Assembly: GCF_034111725.1 (NCBI RefSeq)
Contig: NZ_JAWUWR010000024.1
Span: 1-17,483 of the forward strand
From: Thalassolituus sp034111725
GTDB lineage: Bacteria > Pseudomonadota > Gammaproteobacteria > Pseudomonadales > Oceanobacteraceae
DNA length: 17,483 bases
Reading direction: 5' to 3'
This document shows, in pieces, positions 7,497 to 14,789 of the stretch (positions are counted from its first letter, which is position 1; each line of letters begins with the position of its first letter). Under the pieces are notes generated by a model. The model was given only the letters and a program-made list of their open reading frames with translations, ran no database searches and had not been told where the DNA came from. The translations under genes and the position numbers were made by a program.

Positions 7497-9370
7497 TAAA
7501 ATAGCTTTTTAAGTTTATCTTTAGCTTGTTGTTCGGCTTCTTTCTTTTTGCGATCAGCTTCGGCTTTTGCAGCTGCTTTTTCGGCATCTATTTTAGCCTG
7601 AACAGCTGCTTTTTCGGCATCGACTTTGGCTTTAGCTTCACGTTCTTTTTGCGCAGTAAAGTCTTCTAGCTGCTGACCAGCCATGTCTTTAAGTGCATTA
7701 AAGCGATCGCCCATTGAGCCATCCATCGCAGCCAATTGCTGTAATTCGCCAGCGTAATCACCACCGTACTGAGCAATTTGAGCTGTTAGACGTGTATGCA
7801 ATTTCGCTTCTAGCTCGTCTTGTTTTGCACGTATGCGTTGATTAAAGGCTTTGCTTAGCTGTTTGTCTAAATCTGAACCAAATTCTATTTTTGGCGTTAA
7901 TAAATTGCCTTTAGCGCCCGCATTGACCGTAAACTCAGTAATACCGGCCAGAGCTTGGTTCATTTCCCGCGCGAATGTTGTTTTACCTGCACCACTGAAC
8001 GTAGCGTCACGGACAGTCGCATCCGCCGTCGCATTCAGTTTACCCGCGACAACTTGCGCATCGGCTTTCACTTGTACCCGCGATGATGCCAATTCAGCAC
8101 CGGCTATGCCCAAATTAACCGGGGCAAGACGCCAGTCACTGATGGTTAACGTCGCACTATCTGTAGCTGGCTGCTGGCGATGGTCAAGTGTAATCACACT
8201 ATTAAGATCACCAACCCGTTGTAACTTATCGCCCGTAATTGTTAATACTGATGATCGCTGGGTTACATCTTGTTGATGAGTAAGATCGCGACCGTTAATC
8301 ACTAAATAACCACCGTCAAACGGGCCAGTAATATGGGCATTGCGGATCAAAAATTCCGGCCAAGGATCATTGCTTGGAAAATGAACAAAACGACCAGTTA
8401 ACCGTGAGTCTTCAATCACTTCCGACTCTTCTTCACCATCTGATGCTAAATATGGGCTGATGAGTTCATACCAATACAAGGCTTGGCTTGCCCATTCAGC
8501 GGCTTGATCGCCAAATAGTAAACCCGTGATATTGGCAGCACCACTGGCGTTAAGTTGATATTTATCACGTAAATACGCTAGATCTTCACCAGGTGCATTT
8601 TTCAAATTAGCAGCCGCTAATTGAATATCTTTACGGCTAGCTTGAATAACATCACGTGCTTGCTGCACTGCAGCTTGATCAGCCTTGAAGCGTTTTTTAA
8701 GTTCATCGAACTTAGCTTTACGCTGTTTGAAATCTTCCAGCGATGAAAAGCTCCCACTCGTTAACGCTTTCAGCTCAGCTTCATACTTAGCCAAGTCTGC
8801 TTGGCTCGGTACACTGGCAGCAGCGGCTTCGACGTCCGCCTTGCGCTGCTTATAAGTCGCCTCCATCGCTTCGCCCGCGGCCGTTGTTTTTAACGGTTCG
8901 CGCGCAAGAATTTCATCGGCACTCGGTAAGTCCTCAACACTAACCAACGGCTCTTCCGCTGCTTTTTTAGCGGCCTCAGCGGCGACTTCTTCAGCCGTCG
9001 GTTTTGCAATCGCGCCGCTTTCAGTGCGCTCAGTATTAAACTGTAAATGACTCACCCCAAGGTCACGAATAATGCCTTTACCCAGCAGTAATGGCGCTAA
9101 CTCAAGTTGGGCATCGGCTTGGGTAAATTCGACTAGGTTACGCATTGGCTCGCGTGCATCAGCAACCTGCAAACGATTTAAGGTAACACCCAGCGGATTA
9201 AAGGTAACATCAACGTCATCCACGCTGACCTTAGCACCCGCCACCTCTGTACCTATGTATTCGATACTACCTTTAATTAACCATGGTAAAGCTAGAACGA
9301 AGATAACGACAAGCAGCGCCGTAACTGCAATAAAGCCTAATAAACCAGACCAACGAATCCATTGTTTCAT
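7496..9370 (-). CDS. TIGR03545-like AsmA-related membrane-anchored protein with coiled coils
   Basis: This 624-residue protein has an N-terminal membrane helix (about 9-32) and then a stretch typical of AsmA/DUF748-type proteins (about 33-118: GAKVSVDDVDV, NPLGVTLNRLQVAD, LLLGKGIIRDLGVSHLQF). An Ala/Lys/Glu-rich helical section of roughly 170 residues (about 125-295) follows, then a beta-rich part (about 322-500, ending near LLTPKIEFGSDLD), then a charged coiled coil to the C-terminus (about 505-624). This arrangement, next to a TIGR03546-like gene, fits the uncharacterised TIGR03545 family; I assign it from memory of the family and its pairing. Most of the chain should be periplasmic. AsmA-like proteins form grooves linked to lipid traffic between membranes, so an envelope role is inferred. 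The ATG has GGAG just upstream, overlapping the end of the previous gene, 3 bases away. Confidence 0.8.
   Translation of the reverse strand: MKQWIRWSGLLGFIAVTALLVVIFVLALPWLIKGSIEYIGTEVAGAKVSVDDVDVTFNPLGVTLNRLQVADAREPMRNLVEFTQADAQLELAPLLLGKGIIRDLGVSHLQFNTERTESGAIAKPTAEEVAAEAAKKAAEEPLVSVEDLPSADEILAREPLKTTAAGEAMEATYKQRKADVEAAAASVPSQADLAKYEAELKALTSGSFSSLEDFKQRKAKFDELKKRFKADQAAVQQARDVIQASRKDIQLAAANLKNAPGEDLAYLRDKYQLNASGAANITGLLFGDQAAEWASQALYWYELISPYLASDGEEESEVIEDSRLTGRFVHFPSNDPWPEFLIRNAHITGPFDGGYLVINGRDLTHQQDVTQRSSVLTITGDKLQRVGDLNSVITLDHRQQPATDSATLTISDWRLAPVNLGIAGAELASSRVQVKADAQVVAGKLNATADATVRDATFSGAGKTTFAREMNQALAGITEFTVNAGAKGNLLTPKIEFGSDLDKQLSKAFNQRIRAKQDELEAKLHTRLTAQIAQYGGDYAGELQQLAAMDGSMGDRFNALKDMAGQQLEDFTAQKEREAKAKVDAEKAAVQAKIDAEKAAAKAEADRKKKEAEQQAKDKLKKLF
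7571..7621 (-). repeat. Tandem 33-bp repeat encoding an 11-residue helical unit
   Basis: An identical 18-base segment (AGCTGCTTTTTCGGCATC) occurs at 7571-7588 and 7604-7621, 33 bp apart. In the protein it encodes DAEKAAVQAKI then DAEKAAAKAEA (from residue 584), an 11-residue period typical of right-handed or hendecad coiled coils. The repeat could expand or contract by slippage. Confidence 0.7.
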
Positions 9371-9373
9371 GTC

Positions 9374-9883
9374 TTACTCCGCAAACTTTTGATAAAGGCT
9401 ATAAAAGTTACTGGCCTTTAACATCTGAGTGATCTTCAATTTGTTCACCCAATTAAGTACTCGCTGACGATAAAGACGCACGAACACTAGCGATAAGAAA
9501 AATACTGGGATGAAAGCGATAGCCGCGATACACAAACCACCCAACGTGAGCGTGTGATTGAACGCCAACATGCGCCAAATATCTTGGGCATATAGCTCGG
9601 TCCACATAGCTTGTAAGTCTGGACGCGTTAGAAGTGCTTCACCCACTTGAATCGACCATATGTCGACTACCGCCATTCCAAGGATGGTGAACACCAATAT
9701 TCCAAGAAAAAATGCACTGAGGTTTACGCGGATAATCATTGCCAACAGCAAGATCACAATATTATGCAGCGACCATAGCGGTGTTAAACCTATGATCATA
9801 GACAAGGTCAACGCCAAGGCAATTTGCCAAGGTGCAGATTCGGAATTCAGAGCTTTTAGCAGCTTCGCCAACATAGTTAACAT
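9374..9883 (-). CDS. TIGR03546-like small inner-membrane protein (DUF2062-related)
   Basis: The protein has 169 residues with about three to four hydrophobic segments (roughly 18-35, 40-52, 56-75 and 113-136), ending in a basic cytoplasmic-looking tail. The early motif with a short turn of IIGLTPLWSLHN resembles the DUF2062 membrane family, where a conserved Gly-Pro/Leu segment lies between helices. Together with the large protein encoded 3 bases downstream it matches the TIGR03546-TIGR03545 pair found in gammaproteobacteria. It is the first gene of the operon; AGGA lies 7 bases before the ATG. Its function is unknown; it may anchor or regulate the AsmA-like partner in the inner membrane. Confidence 0.8.
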   Translation of the reverse strand: MLTMLAKLLKALNSESAPWQIALALTLSMIIGLTPLWSLHNIVILLLAMIIRVNLSAFFLGILVFTILGMAVVDIWSIQVGEALLTRPDLQAMWTELYAQDIWRMLAFNHTLTLGGLCIAAIAFIPVFFLSLVFVRLYRQRVLNWVNKLKITQMLKASNFYSLYQKFAE

Positions 9884-10096
9884 GGTGCTTTCCTAGCAAA
9901 TTGAGTAAAACAAGACTTGGGTCTGAATGTGAATACCGAGGGAATACCGATCAACTGATAGATGATAGACAAGTCCGCAGCTTCGGGCACCACTATAAAA
10001 GCCCGTCGCGTATAAATCCACCGTAGCCAGTGAGACAGGCCTAATAGTGTATGGTTCTACCGGAATTGAGATCAGATGCCCATAGCCAGAGTAGAA
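9884..10096. promoter_or_regulatory. Spacer with repeats upstream of the TIGR03546-like operon
   Basis: This 213-base spacer must hold the promoter of the minus-strand operon and the end of the kinase message. It contains a tandem repeat GAATACCGA at 9931-9939 and 9942-9950, 11 bp apart (one helical turn), and an inverted repeat GTTCTAC/GTAGAAC at 10054-10060 and 10091-10097. A -10-like TATAGT on the minus strand (9997-9992) has only a poor -35. No T-rich terminator is visible after the kinase gene. Confidence 0.35.
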
Positions 10097-12070
10097 CTAA
10101 GCCGCGTCGCTGTAGGATGGCAAGGCTATTTGAACTTTTGTACCTTTCCCTAGCTTGCTCATTATCTTTATTGAACCGCCATGCGCTTCGATAATGGAAT
10201 GCGCAATCGAGAGTCCTAAACCGACTCCCTCCCCCACTGGGCGAGTGGTATAAAATGGATCAAAAATATGAGCTAAATGCTCCTGTTCCATCCCCGAACC
10301 ACTATCTTGAAACTCAATAATAGTCTTCTGCCCACGCTGGTATGCGCGTACGCGCAGATCGCCCTTGTTCACACATGCTTTTAACGCATTGTCAGCGATG
10401 GCAGTAAATGCTTTTCGCATTTGCTCATGTTTAAAACGAATAGGCTGCTTAACATCAATGGAGTAATGTACCTTTACGCGCTCGACTAACGGAGAATTAA
10501 CTTGGTTAACCGCAAATTGTAGGCACTCGTTGAGGTCAATGACTTGTTCTTCAGATTTATCCAATTCCGAGAAAACACCCAAGCTACCCACGATGCTTTT
10601 TACTCTCGCCAGCCCTTCTAACGATTCATTAAGTAACTCTTTCATGTCTTGGTTAACAAAGTTAATGTCTTCTTGTTTCTGAAATTCTTCCAGTTCACGA
10701 TTAATTCCTTCGTAACCAGCACGGTCATTTTCCGTTGCGGCCTTTACATAGCGATCGTACATATCAACTAGTTGCACATAAATTTTAGAATACTGATGCA
10801 TGGTATCCATATTCGACGTTACCACACTCATTGGATTATTGATTTCGTGGGCGACACCAGCCGCTAAATGCCCAATGGATGCCATCCTTTCCGATTGCAA
10901 CAGCTGCGCTTGAGTACTGCGCAACGATTGCGCCATATCATTAAACTGATGAGCAAGCTCGCCAAGTTCATCCTGCCTTTCTACTTGTGAACGCACATCA
11001 CGATCACCACGAGCTATTTTTTCTAAGTTATCAGATAAATCTTTTAACGGAGAGACAAGATTGCCAGAAACATGACGAGAAACAAGAAATACCAAGAGCA
11101 AAATAATCAACGTTACTCCCAAAGCTGAAAACTGCAAATCCGTGATCGCCGCTAACGCCATATTTTTTTCTCGACGAACTAAAACAACTGCATTAAGCGC
11201 TGGCAATGCTCGCGCACTAATCAACCAATTCTCTCCCCACTCATTAACGCTGCCACTAAAATCGCGGCCTAAATAAGCTGATGATAAAATGCGGCTTAAT
11301 AGTGTGCCTCGATCAAAATGTCCATCGCCAAATAATTCATTAAAGCCACCATCGCTATCTCGGTGATAAACACTCAAAACCTGCTTACTACGATCATTAG
11401 TAGTGCTTAAAAACTGACGAATAGTACTAGGGTCTGGAATGAGAATAACAACGCCAATAAGCTGCTGATTTAAAATGGGCGATGCCATAAACGCAAAGCC
11501 ATCAGAATCACCGATACCTACTTCAATAACACTATCCATTTGCCAAAGTGCTTGTTGGAAGGCACGTTGCATTGCCGTTCCGCTATAATCGACGTGGGTT
11601 AAATTCGCGCCATAAAGATCAGATTGCAACGCTGAAAAAACAACATCACCTTTTAAATTGACAAATAAGAGATCAGTTAAGCCGTGTTTCTCAGCGTAAA
11701 AGGCGAGGTAGCTCCAATAACGATCCTGCTGGTCTTGATAATCCATCGAGTAAAGTTCTTTTACGTCATAAACCGCAGAAAAATCCACCATTGCTCCCTG
11801 AACGTAAGGAGAGCGAGAAAAAATGCGAACATCTTCAACTTGTGCCACTACAGCAAGATCCACTTCACGCTGCAATCTTTGGGTCAGCTCCTCTAAATCA
11901 TCCATCATGTTTTGCGCTAGCCTACTTTCGGCATACGTCATACCTATACCTACCAGCAGCAATACGGGTAGCAGTACGAGCAACATCATCCATGCAAGCA
12001 TTCGTGCTTGCATGCTGCGGAATTGGTAGCCTTGAAGCGAGCGCAGCCGTCGGCGTAACCGTTTTAGCAT
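10097..12070 (-). CDS. Transmembrane sensor histidine kinase (HAMP-HisKA-HATPase)
   Basis: I place the start at ATG 12070, where it overlaps the upstream stop as TAATG behind GGGGAG, giving 657 residues; an in-frame ATG at 12100 would add 10 residues inside the upstream gene. Order: membrane helix about 24-45, a periplasmic sensor region of about 270 residues (probably a double-Cache-like fold), second helix about 315-332, HAMP (about 334-390), H-box SIGHLAAGVAHEINNP with H408, N-box N561, DSGSGM (589-594), FDPFYTT (603-609) and GVGLGL (615-620). All kinase motifs are intact. The H-box to N-box distance (about 150 residues) is longer than usual. It is encoded with a periplasmic binding protein that likely feeds it signal. 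No receiver domain or response-regulator gene is present. Confidence 0.92.
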   Translation of the reverse strand: MLKRLRRRLRSLQGYQFRSMQARMLAWMMLLVLLPVLLLVGIGMTYAESRLAQNMMDDLEELTQRLQREVDLAVVAQVEDVRIFSRSPYVQGAMVDFSAVYDVKELYSMDYQDQQDRYWSYLAFYAEKHGLTDLLFVNLKGDVVFSALQSDLYGANLTHVDYSGTAMQRAFQQALWQMDSVIEVGIGDSDGFAFMASPILNQQLIGVVILIPDPSTIRQFLSTTNDRSKQVLSVYHRDSDGGFNELFGDGHFDRGTLLSRILSSAYLGRDFSGSVNEWGENWLISARALPALNAVVLVRREKNMALAAITDLQFSALGVTLIILLLVFLVSRHVSGNLVSPLKDLSDNLEKIARGDRDVRSQVERQDELGELAHQFNDMAQSLRSTQAQLLQSERMASIGHLAAGVAHEINNPMSVVTSNMDTMHQYSKIYVQLVDMYDRYVKAATENDRAGYEGINRELEEFQKQEDINFVNQDMKELLNESLEGLARVKSIVGSLGVFSELDKSEEQVIDLNECLQFAVNQVNSPLVERVKVHYSIDVKQPIRFKHEQMRKAFTAIADNALKACVNKGDLRVRAYQRGQKTIIEFQDSGSGMEQEHLAHIFDPFYTTRPVGEGVGLGLSIAHSIIEAHGGSIKIMSKLGKGTKVQIALPSYSDAA

Positions 12071-13248
12071 TAACGCTCCCCAACCGTTGTCGCACGCCAC
12101 AGTCCACCGGCATTACGCCAATAGATTGTAAGATTGTGCTGCCAATCCGATGGTGCTTCTAATCCAGGAAACATCACAGGACGAATAGCGGCATTCGATA
12201 TCCATAACAACCGCTGCTCGTTATTCCGAACCTGAGCTATATATAGGGTGTGCCAAGTCCCTTGGAAAGCGTGGTCGACGGTAATAGCTCCGCCTGCGGT
12301 TAGGGCATTTCGTCCTAGTACAAAATCCAACAGGCTGCGGTTATCTGTCGTTAGACCTCGGTTAAATGCTTCACCAAGCCAATTAGCACTTAACTCTGAC
12401 AAAATAATAAGACCATCCAACTCATCGCCCCAGTCAGCTTTCAAACGGTGAATTTCTTGATTATGTGGATTCTCAAAATAATGACTAATAAAGTACATAT
12501 CGACATCATTAGGAGGATTTTGATCGACACATAGCGAAAACAATTTAACGCCTGTTTTTTTCAATGCATGATTAAAGCTACGATCAAACATCCACTCGCA
12601 GGCATCCGTAACAAGTACATCCGCTTTAAAATATTTGATTTTATCGATAATTGATGGGAGCTGTTCGATATTACTCATAAAATCAGAGGCAACGATTTGC
12701 GCATCACGAGTTACGAGTAACTGACGGCTAATCAATCTAAGCAGCATGGCAGAGCGCGCCGACTCAGTGCCTAAGAATTGGATTCTTCCACCTAAATTCT
12801 GCCGAACCCAACTAACCGCTGGAAACAAATATTGATTAGCCACTACCCCTAAGTGGATAACATGGCGGGAATTAATTAAGCCTTCCGAGCTACCCGGATA
12901 TAAAAGTACGAGATCACTTTTTTCTAACACAGGCAATACTTGGCGCACACAAGAAGAATCGCCACATCCCATTACCGCCGCAACTGGACCTTGCGCCAAT
13001 ATCTCGTCAAAGCGCGATTGCATATCATCGCGACTGAGTAGACTATCAACCATCTCCACCACGACATCGGATTCTGTTACTCGCTGCAAGGTACGTCGCA
13101 GCGTCTGCACCATGGCAGCATCCCGCCCCGCCATCGATCCCGAGTGCGCAGCCATGACGATCAAACGCAAGCCAGTCTGTTGATGCGGCCAGAACCAAAC
13201 ACCAGCAATAAGCAGTACGAGAATAATCATCACTACTGTACGCTTCAT
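12070..13248 (-). CDS. Periplasmic binding protein of the AmiC/UrtA (Peripla_BP_5) type
   Basis: Starting at ATG 13248 (GAGG 7 bases upstream) gives 392 residues; an in-frame TTG at 13287 is an unlikely start. The N-terminus MKRTVV plus a long hydrophobic run (about 4-20) has no lipobox and no obvious signal-peptidase site, so the protein may stay anchored in the inner membrane facing the periplasm. Family evidence: the PGSSEGLINSRHVIHLG block, matching the ligand-loop region of AmiC/UrtA-like proteins, and the C-terminal AGGAITVDHAFQGTWHTLYI, equivalent to the conserved D..NHHTW.P..I segment. Members bind amides, urea or amino-acid-like ligands. There are no ABC transporter genes beside it; it is translationally coupled to the sensor kinase, so a sensing role (as LuxP with LuxQ) is more likely than transport. 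The ligand is unknown. Confidence 0.82.
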   Translation of the reverse strand: MKRTVVMIILVLLIAGVWFWPHQQTGLRLIVMAAHSGSMAGRDAAMVQTLRRTLQRVTESDVVVEMVDSLLSRDDMQSRFDEILAQGPVAAVMGCGDSSCVRQVLPVLEKSDLVLLYPGSSEGLINSRHVIHLGVVANQYLFPAVSWVRQNLGGRIQFLGTESARSAMLLRLISRQLLVTRDAQIVASDFMSNIEQLPSIIDKIKYFKADVLVTDACEWMFDRSFNHALKKTGVKLFSLCVDQNPPNDVDMYFISHYFENPHNQEIHRLKADWGDELDGLIILSELSANWLGEAFNRGLTTDNRSLLDFVLGRNALTAGGAITVDHAFQGTWHTLYIAQVRNNEQRLLWISNAAIRPVMFPGLEAPSDWQHNLTIYWRNAGGLWRATTVGER

Positions 13249-13655
13249 CAAACTGCCTCTAAGACACCCACAAACACTTTTTAGCAATCACCCTAAACCA
13301 GCATTGCTAATATCTTTATAGTAGCAGATAAGGTAGTACTGGCGGTTATATAGAGCAAAAAGGGCTAAAAGCCGATACTCGTCTCTAATCTTGGCGTAAG
13401 TAACCACGTTGTAACCTCGTTCTTGTTACAATGTCATCAATCTCAGCGCTGCATCCAGCTATTGTACCAATTACATTAACAATCCTTTCCGAGTGACCGA
13501 TCTATTCAGAGGGGTTCTAAGTCGTTATAAATAACACTCAATTATCTAATCGCTCGGCTATTTGGCTAAGTAATTAATACTGTATCGGCAAAACTTTCTG
13601 TGTCGCTGTCGACGAGCGGCCTTAAAAGCAGCATCGGAACAACAACGAGGAAAAT
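13249..13655. promoter_or_regulatory. 407-base divergent spacer with an operator-like inverted repeat
   Basis: There is no gene here. The spacer must hold the promoters for the binding protein/kinase pair (minus) and the efflux operon (plus). The clearest element is the 10-bp-arm inverted repeat at 13406-13434. Other small symmetries are GTTATAAATAAC (13524-13535) and AGTAATTAATACT (13569-13581). A -10-like TATAAA at 13526-13531 lacks a good -35, so I do not call a promoter. No regulator gene of the usual TetR or MarR type is encoded next to the pump. Confidence 0.4.
13406..13434. promoter_or_regulatory. Operator-like inverted repeat upstream of the efflux genes
   Basis: The arms ACGTTGTAAC (13406-13415) and GTTACAATGT (13425-13434) match in 9 of 10 positions around a 9-bp centre. 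The size and symmetry suit a dimeric repressor such as a TetR-family protein, which commonly control AcrAB-type pumps. It is 221 bases before the adaptor start and 157 bases from the binding-protein start, so it could serve either operon. Confidence 0.4.
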
Positions 13656-14774
13656 ATGGCAAGATTAATATCACGCATCCGTCACGGGTTTATCGTTAGT
13701 ACTATCCTCCTAGCTATAGTGGGATGCAGTGAACAACAGGGAAGTGCGCCAGAAGGTCCGCAGATGCCTCCTCCGGCAGTCGGAGTGGTAACCATTCAAT
13801 CCGAATCTCTAAAGCTATACGATAATCTACCGGGACGAGTTTCCGCCTTCCGCACGGCAGAGATTCGTCCTCAAGTGAGTGGCATTATTCTAAAACGCTT
13901 CTTTGAAGAAGGCGCTTCAGTTAATGCCGGTGAAAAGCTCTATCAAATCGAACCGACTTTATATGAGGCTGAACTCGCCAGCGCAGAAGCCCAACTCGCA
14001 GTTGCCGAGGCAAACGCTTATAGCGCTCATCTACGCGCCGAACGCTATAAAAAGCTGTCCAAAAATTCGGCCGTAAGCGAACAAGAGCTGGATGATTCTG
14101 AAGCAACAGCAAAACAGACAGAGGCTCAAGTCAAAGCGGCTCAGGCTGCGGTTCGCTCTGCACGCATTAACTTAAGTTACACAGAAATCACAGCGCCAAT
14201 ATCTGGTGTTATTGGTCGTTCAACGATCACTGAAGGCGCACTGGTTTCAGCACAACAATCGACAGCGTTAACGATTATCCGCCAATTAAGCCCTATTTAC
14301 GTTGATATTCAGCGTCCGGCAAGCTCTGTCTTGCTGATGAGAAACCCATCATTACCGCGTGAGGTAACTCTTTCGCTCGAAGATGGTACTTCTGTCGAAA
14401 AAACAGGTGAGCTGCAATTCAGTGATGCCAATGTCGACCCTGGCACTGGCACCGTAAACGTCCGCGCCCTGTTTGAAAATGCTGACCACCTGCTACTACC
14501 AGGCATGTTCGTACGCGCGAATGTGCCAAGTTCATTAATTGAAAATGCACTACTTGTGCCGCAGCAAGCCGTAATACGCCAAGCTGGCGGAGCAACCACG
14601 ACTTACGTTGTGAACAGTGACAATGTCGTAGAAGTCCGCGGTGTCGAAGTCACTCGTGCAATAGGAGATAAGTGGCTGGTGAAAAGTGGCTTAAAAGTGG
14701 ACGACCGTATTGTTATCAGCGGGCTGCAGAAAATAAAACCTGGGGTCACAGTGACTCCAGAAGAAACTAAGTAA
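13656..14774 (+). CDS. acrA: RND efflux periplasmic adaptor lipoprotein (AcrA/MexA-like)
   Basis: The 372-residue adaptor has a lipoprotein signal with lipobox IVGC (C24), so it is lipid-anchored in the periplasm. Two half-lipoyl motifs are visible (about 68-100, RPQVSGIILKRFFEEGASV; and about 178-205, APISGVIGRSTITEGALV), flanking an alpha-helical hairpin about 105-170. The hairpin tip carries the RLS motif R130, L134, S141, known to contact TolC-type channels. Beta-barrel and membrane-proximal domains follow. GAGG lies 5 bases before the ATG. The permease gene begins 15 bases after the stop, so the two form an operon. The symbol is by family resemblance; mexA-type naming would fit equally. 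Confidence 0.93.
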   Translation: MARLISRIRHGFIVSTILLAIVGCSEQQGSAPEGPQMPPPAVGVVTIQSESLKLYDNLPGRVSAFRTAEIRPQVSGIILKRFFEEGASVNAGEKLYQIEPTLYEAELASAEAQLAVAEANAYSAHLRAERYKKLSKNSAVSEQELDDSEATAKQTEAQVKAAQAAVRSARINLSYTEITAPISGVIGRSTITEGALVSAQQSTALTIIRQLSPIYVDIQRPASSVLLMRNPSLPREVTLSLEDGTSVEKTGELQFSDANVDPGTGTVNVRALFENADHLLLPGMFVRANVPSSLIENALLVPQQAVIRQAGGATTTYVVNSDNVVEVRGVEVTRAIGDKWLVKSGLKVDDRIVISGLQKIKPGVTVTPEETK

Positions 14775-14789
14775 GGGGGATTCTGCAAC

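Noticed and set aside
7851..8276. Plus-strand open frame of 141 codons opposite the AsmA-like gene
   Set aside because: Its composition is that of an antisense frame (Ser/Pro/Ala-rich without domain features), and the minus-strand frame is continuous and coherent.
9984..10005. CGGGC/GCCCG hairpin as terminator of the kinase gene
   Set aside because: The stem is only 5 bp with a 12-base loop, lies about 90 bases past the stop and has no T-run on the correct side.
12071..12100. Upstream ATG at 12100 as the kinase start
   Set aside because: It lies inside the binding-protein gene without a good ribosome site; the ATG at 12070 has GGGGAG and a TAATG junction like the one at 7496.
11791..12162. 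Plus-strand open frame of 123 codons across the kinase/binding-protein junction
   Set aside because: It is antisense to two well-supported genes, has no recognisable protein features and no good ribosome site.
13249..13287. TTG at 13287 as the start of the binding protein
   Set aside because: It would put 13 extra residues, including two cysteines, before the natural Met-Lys-Arg signal start; ATG 13248 has a well-spaced GAGG.
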